Assembly (NCBI GenBank): GCA_000181795.3
Contig: CM012954.1
Location: forward strand, 6,869,906-6,913,702
DNA length: 43,797 bases
Direction: 5' to 3'
From: Trichinella spiralis
Lineage: Eukaryota > Nematoda > Enoplea > Trichinellida > Trichinellidae
The notes below the pieces were generated by a model that saw only the letters and a list, made by a program, of their open reading frames with translations, searched no databases and was not told where the DNA came from. The translations under genes and the position numbers were made by a program. Shown here one piece after another: positions 32,345-43,797 of the stretch. The number at the start of each line of letters is the position of its first letter. The stretch's first letter is position 1.

Positions 32345-35300
32345 TGCAATTCACGTCTGAAATAAAAACTTACCACCACTTAAAAATAAACTACTACTAC
32401 TACCATCCTTTGTTTTTTCTCATAAATATTATAAATTCAAATGAAATAGCTAAACACAGAGTAAAAATGAAGCAACTCACTTGGAAGTGGTCATCATACG
32501 TTTTGCCTGCTCTTGTGCAATAGCATGGAAAGCTCTTACCGCATTCTCCATGCTGCGTGCCATGCGAGCCAAATTCTCCACACGACTCTCGGTCTGCGCA
32601 AAGTCCAAATGCTGGCTTGGACAAGAGACAGTGAAAAAGAAATTCCCATCCTTGTATTCGTCTTTTTCCGCCTTCCTTTTTCCTTGCTTCCATTTCTGCA
32701 CAACAGAAGTGGATAAAATTGGACAATGGGATCAACAAGTCGAAAACTAATCTTCGTAAATTCAACAATATATATATACAACAATACGCATGCATATATG
32801 AAAATGAAAAATTTAAGATGAGATTTAAGTGTTGAAAAGCAATATTTTGGAATAAAAGTGAAAAAGTAAATTTGTATTATTAATTTTTCTGTTCACATTA
32901 ACACGAAATCAACTTTGCACATCAACTACAAAGATCACAACTAACGTCAATTTCATCATCAACAACTACAAGCTTAATTTGATTGAGCTCTGAAGAAATA
33001 TTTTGTTATTAAAAACAAAAGAACAAAACACATTTACAACATTGTGAACACAAATCAACTAATCACAACTTGAATTGAATTTGTTAAGAGGATTTTATCT
33101 TAGAGCAAAGCAATTTCGACAAATATTATGCCAAACTAAAATTTGAGTATGTCAAAATGAAGACAGCTAGATCAGAGAAGACGATCATTGCGCAGTGTCA
33201 ACTAGCATGGGCATGACAACCCAATTGCCATCGATCAAAACTGACTCTTTTCTTCTCGCTGATTATGCTCCATAAATAACGTCCACTTTCGATTTCACAT
33301 GATTAAAATTAGCCAAAGTTGTCGTCTGATTGTCTGCATTCATCAGTGACGTGTCACATTAGGAAGCATACAGTATTATTTGTTGCATTCAATTTACTTC
33401 CTGTTTGTTATTCTTATTTAAACGCAAATTTTCTACCACTACTAAGTACTGCTTTAAGTGAAAACTTTCAAAACTCACACAGCATCAACGCAAATGCATT
33501 GGAAAGAAAAGAAAAGAAAAGAAAATTACAACCACACCTATGCATACCTTTTCATCGGTGCAAGTTAAAAAATGCATCCAAACTTCACAGCGTGACAAAA
33601 CCGGATGATGGCATATGTAGGAAACCCAAAGTTGAAGCAGATGCATGCGATGCTCGACAAACTCTTCTTCATAGCGGCCGGATACTTGTTTTTCAGGCAG
33701 TGGCGGGATGAGCAGTACAGAAAATTTGGACATCAACTGTTCGTGTAGCCAGTCGAAATGCTTGTAACGGCGGCACACTTGCACACCGCTGAACGACGGG
33801 GTCAGCTGGTATGTGATGAAACTCTTCAGACCTTTCAACTTGCTCGCTTTCTGCGGCGAAGCCACCTGACAAGTGTACGCTTGGCCTGTAGCCAACCATT
33901 GAATTGAATTTTTCGACAACTGAAAAAATTAAAATTCCAACAAAACAATTTTTTATGGTGCAGCAATGTGCGCGCTTGGGCTCCTCCAAACTTCCTCCAC
34001 TTACCGTTATTTCAAAGCGTTCAGAAATTGGCTGATTCAATTTGCATAGATTGAGAACAAAATTTTCCGTTCCACTTTTAACCAGCTTATTCAGCCTGAT
34101 ACAAAAATGAACACCTCGATCAACCACAATTTCAAAGCTATACAGGACAAAATTGAACAAAACCTGGTGATATTTTTCTTGCTTGTCGTGTCGCCTCGAT
34201 TGAGACCGCTTTCCACTGATCGAGACGGTTGTCGGTGATGCTCGTCAAATGCATCCGGCTGAAACAAAGCGAAACTTTCGTATATTCGAGTAAAAACCAC
34301 AAACATGGAACAAATAAGTGAGAGCACATCAAACACGAACGAACGAACAACACACAAAGCAAAGCAACCGCCGACACACCACCAATACTGAGAACAACTA
34401 CATTGCACTGAACCACAATGCAATCCGAGTATATTATTATTATTATCATTATGAATATCTTAATTTATCACGGGCCAGCCAACCTTTGGATTTTTTTTCG
34501 TCGACTTCTTCCTCGATCGTATGCTTGAATCGGATGCACAACTTTCCTGTTGCGTTTCAACAGCGTCAGCCGATGCAACACTGCAAACGCTTCGTCGTGA
34601 TGCAGTGGTGGTCAGCTGTTCTGAAGTGACCTCCGATGTTGGTACAATTTTGCTCCCATTCCCCTGCATATATTTGCTGATTATTTGAAATCAAACAGCA
34701 GAAGAAAAGAAGAAAAATCAAAAGATCACAAAAAGCTTGCTTTCCACGAATGAATTCAGTTTCAGTCGAAGAAAAACAAGCAATAAATGATAACCCACCG
34801 ATTATTAATGATCGCAAAAAGGATAATGGAGGGAAAAAAAGCACAAACTATTCCGAAGATGTTGGCAGACTTACAGATTCTCTGCGACGTAGGTGACCGC
34901 TGGACGAACGTCGACGAACGTGATCAGGCACGAAAAGCATATCCAGCTATTATAAGCTCTCCGAATATTAAAATACAAATAACAAGAGTTCAGATGAAAT
35001 GAGATTGTAGCGAGAAAGAGAATAATGCTGATGATAGTGATGATGAAGAATAACCTCTGCGAGAGTCAGGGGAAGAAAATGATCCATTGAGCCGGCGCAT
35101 GCGCCAAAGAGGAGAAAAGAAAAAGTCAAAGATCGACAACAGTCGTCCTTCCCCCTCCCTTTCCCCCAACAAACGACCGCAGATAACAACAGGAACAACA
35201 CAACACACAGCTGAGCTCGTCAACGCCGGGTTCTTTTTCAGGCAATCGATTCAGTCGAGAAAACACCAATCGGCAGAGAATAATCGTCAATTAAAACAAG

Positions 35301-38300
35301 TCGAAAGTTCCACACAAACCAACAACGCCCGCAAAACAAAACGATTCCCCTCACTCAAACTTGCCAAGTTGTGAATATCAGAAAATAAAAAAAAAGATCA
35401 GTATATAGCAAGATGAATGATCGTGCTGAACAATTGGAGAATATAAAAACAAACAATGCTGAAAAAAGTGGTCTATCACCAGATGGTGCCGTAGTTTGCC
35501 CCAAATCAAAAGCTAATTAAAAAACCGACAAGCATTTCTCACTTGGCTCTGCGAGTCATCGGACCAGTCGTCGTCAAATTCGTCAAAGTGCTGCTGCTGT
35601 TGTGTATGCTGTTGATTGTTCACCAAGCCGGCAGCGGAAACCACCGAAGCTATTCCGCCACCGGATCCGCTTCCATTGGTCGTGTATTGATCATCAACTG
35701 TCGAAGGCCAGTCCAACGTTGGTTCTGAATATCCAGACGGCAGTGGTGGTGGTGGTACCTGCGGAGGAGTGCTTGACACTACCTACAAATCAAAATAACA
35801 TTCACCTCAACATAAATGTACTAAAATCTGCTTATTTTATAACAATTTTCAAGCAGTAATTCACATAATTTACATGAAATTAATTATATAAAATTACACT
35901 GAACAGTCGCAATTTTATAAAGATGCTTTTGAAAAATTATACACAACTTACACAAAAATAACAGTAGTTCACCAGACACACAAAAAAGTCAAGAGTAAGT
36001 AAGATGAACACTGGAATCGATAAACAATTTTGCAAAAATAAAAACCAATTTCGTCTCAGAGGGTGACACCAATGATGATACCCATTTCCCTTTATGAAAT
36101 CACTGGTCCTAACGACCAGTAGAGACCACTAATCAATCAATAGTACATGAGACAAGCCCTGAACCCATCACTTACTGTGCATTGCTTTTCTGAACGTCTG
36201 AAACTGCGGTTAATTTATTTAACATAAATTTAAAAATAAAGAATACGAGAGTGGAATTTTAAAATAAAAAAGCAACAAAAAAAACTCATCCACTTGTCTG
36301 ATATGAAAGCAAAAGCATATAGCCTACGTGGTTCGCAATATCCAACGCGTCGAGTCGAGGGCAAATGGTCTGCCGACGTCTAACCGACACCGGCTTGCGT
36401 GCCAGTTGATCAAAGGATGCTGACGTCGAAGCTCCACTGACAACAGAACCACCCCTCGACGTATCTAACGTACGATCAGCAATGGTCAGTCGACGAGTGA
36501 CCGCTTTCGAGTTCTTGCTTGTACCACCGTCACGAAAACTTCGATATCGGTCGGATACTCGTACGAAAAGCATCTCGACCGAGAACGGAAAAACAATACA
36601 AATAGTGAACACGAAATCAAAAGCAGGAATTTAAAGCAGAAAAGAATCAGTAGCGACACGATGTGTCAGTAAATTCTACCAGTCATCTCTCAACTTCCGA
36701 AAAGCGCATCAATTTGAATTTGCTGTTTAATTCAAGAAAGTATAAACTGACACACGCATACACGCCTGAAAGCCCTCATAAACAAACATCCACACACACA
36801 CACAGCATCACAAATAATCTATACATGCATGTGAGCGTGTGCTTCTATGCATGCGAGCGTCTGTTTTCCTGTGTGTAGAATATGCGTGTAGTATTCTGAC
36901 AGTAATAAAAAACAAAAGAAAAAAACAATCAGATCAGTTCGATTTTTCTGCCATCACAACAAACGGTTCAGTAAAAGCCCCACGCGGGCCATGCGTCATT
37001 ATTTCTGCGTATGAGCAAATCCGTTTGCAATTGAAAGCTGGCTGATACCAGAAAGGACAAAAAACATATTTAAATCAATATTTAAACGCAAACTCTAGAC
37101 CAAGCCGTTTTTCCGCTAACAATAATTATACACCTCAGCAGTAGTGTAAGGATGAAATTTTTTCTGACAACAGTTCAGAAAAATTTTCCTCTATTATATA
37201 TTTTAGTGAGTTTCAGGGCCGCAGTTCAACAACTCCACTCCAGAATGCAGATAAAAAAGTTTCTCATGCATATACAGTGTATGGACGTATACATATATCT
37301 ATACATACAGATCGATATATGTATATATAGAGATTAATATATTCATTCCAATTACAACGGCATAAATTAAAAAATAAACAGCTTCAACTGAACTTAATGC
37401 AAAATAACTGACGAAACAACAAGCCTTCCTCCCTTAGTCATTTTAAAGTTTTTCCTGAAAAACAAACTTCTACTATTTACTTATAAGCAATCTCTTAGCT
37501 TTATCTACAAAAACATTATTTTTAAAGCTGTTTGTACGTATACAGTATGGTGCACACTAAAAAATATAGATGCAGAATTTTTCCAGATAAAAAAAACAAT
37601 AAAATCCCATTTCCGCATAAATGACTTGCAATGCACATTGCTAAGACAAGTTTCAGATGAATTATGACATCTCACGCGCACTAAGATTAGGAAGGATTTC
37701 CTACTGCCAATGGAAAATTTCAAATATTTATCAAAATAATGCTTCGTTTACAAGTCCAAATCTGCAAAACGATAAAATAAATTCAATATATGACACAAGA
37801 ATTCAAATGACAAATCTACCAAAATAGAATCTAGAATATGGAAAAAAAGAAGGAAATAAATATCAGGAAAAAACTCAGAACGAAAAATAAATTTACGCAC
37901 ATTCCCACGAGCACATTCCAATGTCTACAATCGAAATGCGCCGTTTCGTTCAATGAAATATAATAAGATGGAAATAAATTTAAAACTGAAAAAAAGCTGC
38001 TGCAAAAAGCAATGAAAAATTAAAAAACCAATTTTGTAAAATGGAAAATAATTAATCTCAACTGCAACAAAAATTCCCAATCTCTTGCATCAATGTAAAT
38101 CGATCATTCTCTCATTTCTTGTAATAACATAAGATTAAGAAGAATCGATAAAAATCTTATAATTTCAATGCAATACCCACACTCTGTGCAAGGTAAAGCT
38201 CGTGAATTAGAAATCAAATAGAACATGTATCACAAATTATGCATAATATTTCAGTAGCCTGAAAAAAAAGAGATAGGAAGAGGACCCTCGTATTACGGTA

Positions 38301-40442
38301 AAAAAATGAATAAATTTCATCACAAATACCAGAAGAAGTCTACTGTATCTACTGTAATAATAAAATAAAATTGTTAAAGCATGCTTGCAGAAAAATAACA
38401 AAAGAACTACGAAACTCAGCGTACACCAGAACTAGACGATGCCTGGGACAGTGGTTTCTTGGAAGAGTCGAAAAGCTCAATACCTTCTCGTTCTATTGAC
38501 AATTTGTATTGGGCTTTTTTTCTAAGCAATCTTGAGTCCGACTGGCGCCTGATGAATATCATTACAATGGAACAAGAAGCAAAAATAAAAAAGAAAATAA
38601 TAATAAGAAACAAAATAGCATAAAATGCTAAAGTTCAAAATCACATGAAGTACAGTTGAAACATCTTTCGAGTGTCAGCTCGAACTTAAAAATGATAATA
38701 ACAGAAATTATTGAGGTTAATCTACTCTCTGTTGGTGGCACTTATTAGCCGAACTTTGTATAAGAAATGTATAATATGAAAACCCATTTTTCAAAGGGGC
38801 ATGTGTGAAATGTGGTGACCATGCGGCGCACAATCAACTCCGCACCACATGTTTACTTTCAGATACTGTTTCTGAAACGGAATGCATGCTGTTCGAAGAC
38901 AAAAATACACGTACAATTTATCCATTCCTCATAACTGCCATTCGATTCGAAGTAAAAATAGCAAAATACATACTCGTTCTATTGGAAATTTATAGGTAAG
39001 CATTCAAATGACAACTGAATTAAAAATCAATCTGAAACAGCTTCCACTCAGTTGTCTGTAAGCAGAATGTAAAGAAAATCAAATGCAACATTTATACACA
39101 ATAATTATTATGACAACTGTTAAACAAGAAACAACAATGTATGTGCAAAGTTAAAGGGAAACAAAAAATAATACCGTCTACCCTCCCACTAAGCAACCAT
39201 TCATTTTAAACAAGATGAGTAAATCATAAAATACCTGTACATACGCTTGAGGGAAAAGCCCATGCTCACCACGACTGTTCAAGCCTTCCCACCAACCGTC
39301 GCCAACATCCTAAATATAAACAATTTGAAAACAACATCACTTCAACAAACTAATAAATAAAAGAAACAAAAATGACATACCTGCCTCGTTACGGTAAGAT
39401 ATTCTCCAGTTTGCACGCTGAGTTCACCTGAGCCAGGCTGAGCGTCAAAATCGTACAAAACTTGGACCTACAATGAAATATACTATCAAAATAAAACACA
39501 TCATACACTTCCAAAAATACTTTCCCAAATCACTGTAACGCTAAAATACTGCATTACTACAACAAAACGAATCAAAAACAATTACAAGTTAAAATATTAT
39601 GTCGATGAAAATAATAAAAGTTGCAAATCTGCAAGAAGCAGCATTTCTCCAATCGATGTTTAAAAATATCACTAATTATCACCACAAAAAACAATTAAAA
39701 TTAAAATAACACTTAAAATTGAAAATCTTGTAAAAATACATATTAACAGCTAACATAATTGTGCAAATTGTCAACAATATACATTCACTTTCGCAAAATA
39801 ACATTCCCATAATGGATGACGTCAAATAATCAAATTGTCAAAGTAGCACAATTTCAACTGATGAGCAGTGTCTAGCTAACCGGCAACTTTTATAGGGCAC
39901 AGTAAATAATGCACAACAATTTCGGGCAAATAAAATTCGAAGTATCTCTGATTGTTATCTGGTAAATGTACTTAAGCCCCACCCATCTTTACAATTTCAC
40001 TTAGAAAAGAAAGGAAACTAAGATCTAAAAAAGAAGAATTAAATTCTGTAAAACATAAACAACATTAACAATAAAAAATAAACAGTATAAACAAGTTTCC
40101 ATCAAAGTATTTATTCTTTTAATGCAGCTACTTTAATGCAAAATTCAATCAACACTGCATCTCAATGTGTTAACGTTCCAACAAAGCAAAACAATTCTTA
40201 GTCAAGCGCAGTTTTCTCAGTTATTAAAAATTAAAACTTTCGAAAATTTTACAGAATTCACGTAAAATATAAAAATAATATTCATAAAAAGTTTCATAAA
40301 AAATAATTACAGTATTCTGATTTTCAAGATCACCATACTCAATTTCGTTTGTTCTCAACAGAAAAATGTAAACGACGGAATGATGAAATTCAAAAGAGAT
40401 ATATTTTAGAAGATAAAAATAAAAACTACTCACTTTGAGCAT
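32345..40442 (-). CDS. SNX9: SNX9/18/33-type SH3-PX-BAR sorting nexin, 5' part (cut by assembly gap)
   Basis: These sorting nexins couple dynamin/N-WASP to membrane curvature in endocytosis. Minus-strand exons: 40442-40434, 39467-39381, 39309-39235, 35782-35543, 34663-34484, 34258-34164, 34095-34005, 33919-33548, 32695-32481, 32356 to the gap. They stay in frame for about 458 aa. N-terminal SH3: MLKVQVLYDFDAQPGSGELS and DVGDGWWEGLNSRGEHGLFP. Pro-rich and acidic linker: PPPPLPSG, FDEFDDDWSDD. The family block LNKLVKSGTENFVLN follows, then the PX domain: LKSFITYQLTPSFSG, RRYKHFDWLHEQL, PPLPEKQVSGRYEEEFVEHR. The BAR opening is KWKQGKRKAEKDE. The rest of the BAR (about 190 residues) lies in the gap. 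Possible in-frame cassette: 34946-34875 (72 nt, Arg/Ser-rich). The 852-bp intron before the last large exon shows nothing else. Confidence 0.9.
33502..33525 (+). repeat. (AAAAG)n repeat
   Basis: About four AAAAG units just downstream of the PX exon, inside an intron. Confidence 0.7.
35783..39234 (-). other. Long sorting-nexin intron with two candidate alternative exons
   Basis: A 3.45-kb intron between the SH3 and linker exons. On the gene strand, 38548-38427 (122 nt, Ser/Lys-rich, includes LLRKKAQYKLSIEREGIELF) and 36557-36328 (230 nt, Arg/Ser-rich, includes VSDRYRSFRDGGTSKNSKAV) are flanked by acceptor/donor-like sites. The two join to each other in phase, and the second joins the linker exon at 35782 in phase. 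The first does not join the SH3 exon in phase, so they may belong to a transcript from another first exon. The rest is AT-rich with a CA repeat (36790-36804) and AT/ACAT repeats (about 37268-37329). Confidence 0.35.
39468..40433 (-). other. Sorting-nexin intron 1
   Basis: A 966-bp AT-rich intron directly after the 9-nt first coding exon. No gene or repeat of note was seen. Confidence 0.5.
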
Positions 40443-41281
40443 CGTGAACTACTTCATCAACGAGATGTGGAACAGAACGGACGTCGATTATGTGCTAAAA
40501 TAAAAGCAAATTGAAACAAAATAATTCAAGTAAACAAAAGCTGTTTGTCTGCGCAAAGCTGTCATATCACGCGTACAGGGAAATAAATCGTCTAATAAAC
40601 AAAGTGGAAAAATTCGCTCGCTTGACAGACGGACGACTAGACTACTGAGAATTTGGAGAAGGTGATCTCCACCTCCCAAAACCAAATCATATTGGACAAG
40701 ATGTGCAACGGAAGTGACCCTGGTGACAATTAAATCACTCAGGCAGTCAGCCTCTTCAGTTGCAAGGTCAAATTAATCACACTGATCAGTAGTAGTAGTA
40801 TAAATGGAAGCAATTCAGAGAAAAAAAATGAACAACGACATTTTCGATGACGAACAAAGCAGAATTAAGTGGAAGTTCAATTAGCAGTTGACAAAAGCAT
40901 ACATAATATAATATTTGAATTGTATTTTGTCCTAGAAGTTGTGAAATTAGAAGCATCAAAATATCACAACAACATTTTCCAAATCAATCAATAATAATCA
41001 TGATAATAATAATAATACTTGAAAAATCGCTAATATTTACTTGGAAGCGGTGGTGCATGTTTGGAAAAAGCATTCAAACTACACGTCAAGTTCGAGTTGT
41101 CTAGTTTAATTTTATTTTGATGTTAAAAAAGGTTTAAAAATTAAAGTTTTAAAAAATTTGTTGTCAACTAACGAAATCGATAATACTCAGTCTCGAGCAA
41201 TTGGAAAAACTAGCAGCAGAAGTGAATTGGTTCCGGCAATTGGGAAGATTGAATGAATAAAAAGAAAAAGCACAAGTTAAA

Positions 41282-41300
41282 GGGTGGGGGGAGGGTGGGG
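41282..41300 (+). promoter_or_regulatory. G-quadruplex-forming motif
   Basis: GGG-T-GGGGGG-A-GGG-T-GGGG on the + strand can supply four G-triplets with short loops. It lies about 0.85 kb upstream of the sorting-nexin start codon, on the non-coding strand of that gene. Folding is an inference. Confidence 0.55.
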
Positions 41301-43369
41301 AAAAAGTAATAAACTCACCAGTAGTAGTTGCACACTGCTGAGCTAGTTTGGGGCAAAAAAAATTGCTGGTCAAAAATTACGTACCATCGGTGGCCCTGAC
41401 GAAGCTGTCAATAAATAAATTGAATTCAAAAAGGAAAAAATCGGTTATTGTTCGTGAGCAATCGATCCAATGCGCACCCTGGACAAGAGGAAATAAGGGG
41501 GAAAAAACCAACCCAACTAAGCAGAAGAGGAAAAAACGCTCCAGGTCAACTTGACCAAACCAAGCGTGGTGATCGAGTCTAGACACAAGTGTGAAAAATT
41601 ATCTTCCTCATTCACCGTATCGTCACGATCAACAACAGCAAAGCAATCAGCTGAACAAGCTCGACAAAACAAATTCAAAGTAGCAGAAAGCAATTAGCAA
41701 TTAGCAATTTCACAATTATAATAATCAACACAAAATAACCACCACTATATAGAAAAGATTTGGAGAAAAAATAATAATAATAAAACGAATTGGTGCAGTA
41801 AATTATTTCCCTCTCATGAACATTATTTAGTCGAAATTACCACTATCACAACGAAATAAGCGAACAAGAAACTCGCTGCAACGCTTAAACTATAAAAAAA
41901 ACACAAATCTACTACGCATAACTAATAAATAAATAACTGAAGTTCCGCAAAGCATAACCTTTTCATCAACAATGACAATATTAATAGTGAAAACATCATT
42001 ATAACATGGTTTTCCAAATCAACTTCAACAGAAAAACTGTTAAGCAAGCAAGCATGTAGGAAGTGTTGCAAATGTCGCAGAGCAATCAGCATGCCAATCA
42101 CGGCACATTTCCCCAAACTTATGCCATACGAGAAAGCTAGATTATTGATCTGTTTATATTCTGCCAAATGAAAAGGGCAATAAGAGTGTAGGCGGAAGAG
42201 AAACTTTTCACTTCGTCAACAACTGTATCAAGCAAATAAACACAAGCTACTACTACTACTACTATTTCATACAGCAACTAACTCATTCATAAAAAACAGC
42301 AAGCGTAGAAGAACAGAACAACAACAACAACAACAACAATGTTTCTATTCTATAATTCAGAAATTTATTAATAATAAATTGATCGGGCATTAATTATTCA
42401 ACAATAACATGTGTTTGATTCGCATATTTCATTGAAATAAAACGATTTTATGAAGATCAGAAGAAAAGCAATTTTTCTAAACATTCAATTAATTACCTCA
42501 TTGCTATGAATAATACTTTTTATCATAATTTCATCCAATAAAATAGTACTGAACAATCATTTTCTCAATATTTGAATGTAAACTGAAAAGATGTGCAGTT
42601 ATTTAATGCATTCTTTGTAGCACAACAAGAAAATTTACATTCTTTCATCAATGCATAAAACTAACTAATCAAATTCGTAATTACAGTATACCAAAAACAA
42701 CAAGCACGTGTTTAGGAATTGAAAAGGGGAAGTAATTACATTGTCAAACGAACCACTGTATTTCAATTAACAATAAAATTCATAATAAAGTAAAATTTTA
42801 TGGGAAAATATGTTTGAAATTAAGAAAAAATTTTAATACAATTAACAAGAAATTCAAATCAGAATCATAAGAAAACGACCATCACCAGTTCACAAAAATA
42901 TTTCATGATGAATTGTGAGAAATTTCAACAGAAATGCAATTTACCTCCCAAAACTTAAAAGAAGACGGTTTATTGAAAAAAAAGTATAATGTAAGCTGAT
43001 TCATGCAAACAACAAGAATTCTGAGCACTTCGATTGTTGCTGTTGTTGTCGTTCAGTGTATCTAATCTGCTGAAAAAAAGCAACTGCTTTTTGTTTGGCT
43101 TGTTCAACTTTTGAATACCGTATCAGCACTTTTGTTTGACAGCCAACGTTTAACAACTGTCGCTAGTTGCAAGTTACCTCACTTTTTTGCTTTGTAACTT
43201 TTGCAAGAAAATAATAAGCGACGTTCTGATTGCAGTCGAACGTTCAGTTTATTTGGTATGTTTGCTTGTCAGGGAATTTAAATCTTTCACATTCTATGTA
43301 AATTAGTGGACCAATAGAAAAGCATAATTTGTTGATCCAGCCAGATCAACCTACTATACCCCTTCGTCG

Positions 43370-43410
43370 AGAGAGAGAGAGCGGGGAGGGGGGGAAGGAA
43401 GAAAGGAAAG
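43370..43410 (+). repeat. (GA)n plus G-rich purine tract
   Basis: A purine-only stretch: GA dinucleotides, then runs of 4 and 7 G, then GGAA/GAAA units. It is mirror-like and low complexity. Confidence 0.75.
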
Positions 43411-43797
43411 ATGTTCACCAATGGTAGATGAATACGTTGGTCTTGTCACACACTGTTCAGTCGACCAGGTCAGCAACACCAACATGATCAACATAGCCTC
43501 AGGTCAGCAAATAATAATCATAACTTTTTGTTTCAATTATCATCGAACAATAGGAGAAAAGCAATTGGAACTTTTCACCCCTATTTCACAAAAGTAATGG
43601 TTCAAAATAATAAAAATAAAAAACAAATAATACATCCTGTGCGGTTATTATTTGGCAATAGGAACAGAAAACTAAATTCACAGCGGAAATGCATCTGTAA
43701 TACACGGTTGATTAAATCTGGTACAAATTACTGATGCATCAACTACATTCTACTCAGTAAATCCTAATCCCCTCCCCCAACAAAATATCTTCATAGT

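Larger units (their letters stand above)
40443..43797. other. Upstream region of the sorting nexin, no gene seen
   Basis: About 3.35 kb of AT-rich DNA. It must contain the sorting-nexin 5' UTR and promoter. Simple repeats: (ATA)n near 40989-41017, (ACA)n at 42315-42339 and (GA)n followed by G-runs at 43370-43410. A G-rich element sits at 41282-41300. Short open frames here show no homology. Confidence 0.5.

Overview
The window is eukaryotic nuclear DNA from a small invertebrate. It has short AT-rich spliceosomal introns (mostly 49-135 bp), animal gene families, and closely spaced same-strand gene pairs with acceptor-like sites a few bases before the downstream ATG. That layout, plus a two-domain GNAT protein of a type common in nematodes, suggests a nematode. 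Families absent from Caenorhabditis (TDG, DENND6) would fit an early-branching lineage such as Dorylaimia. The taxon is an inference; no species marker was seen. No rRNA, tRNA, CRISPR, LTR or viral element was recognised.

Layout. 0.2-5.4 kb, + strand: VPS33A (HOPS/CORVET), a MANBAL-like small membrane protein, and PIGS (GPI transamidase) starting 4 bases after the MANBAL stop. 5.7-9.6 kb, - strand: TRMT10A (tRNA m1G9 methyltransferase) downstream of ELAC2 (long RNase Z). 10.8-15.6 kb, + strand: DENND6 (Rab GEF family, 21 exons), then TRMT10C (MRPP1, mitochondrial RNase P/tRNA methylation). 15.7-16.8 kb, - strand: PUDP phosphatase with a small unidentified spliced ORF overlapping its stop. 17.4-18.0 kb, +: RPS23. 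18.1-19.4 kb, -: a GPATCH2/GPATCH2L-like acidic protein without a G-patch. 21.1-23.9 kb, +: thymine DNA glycosylase (TDG) with a Gln-rich tail of about 470 residues. 26.0-26.9 kb, +: tandem GNAT protein. 31.4-32.3 kb, +: 5' part of RTCB (tRNA ligase). A 10-N assembly gap at 32335-32344. 32.3-40.4 kb, -: 5' part of an SNX9/18/33-type sorting nexin. 40.4-43.8 kb: no gene seen.

The gene-dense part (0-18 kb) has intergenic distances of a few bases to 600 bp. The rest is gene-poor with many microsatellites. Four genes act in tRNA maturation: ELAC2 (3' end), TRMT10A and TRMT10C (position 9 methylation, the latter also in mitochondrial RNase P) and RTCB (exon ligation). VPS33A, DENND6 and the sorting nexin act in endosomal traffic. 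Exon models were built by hand: reading-frame phase was checked across every junction and the result was compared with remembered family sequences. Most conserved-gene models close exactly in frame; the first exons of TDG and DENND6 and the optional exons of the sorting nexin are the least certain.
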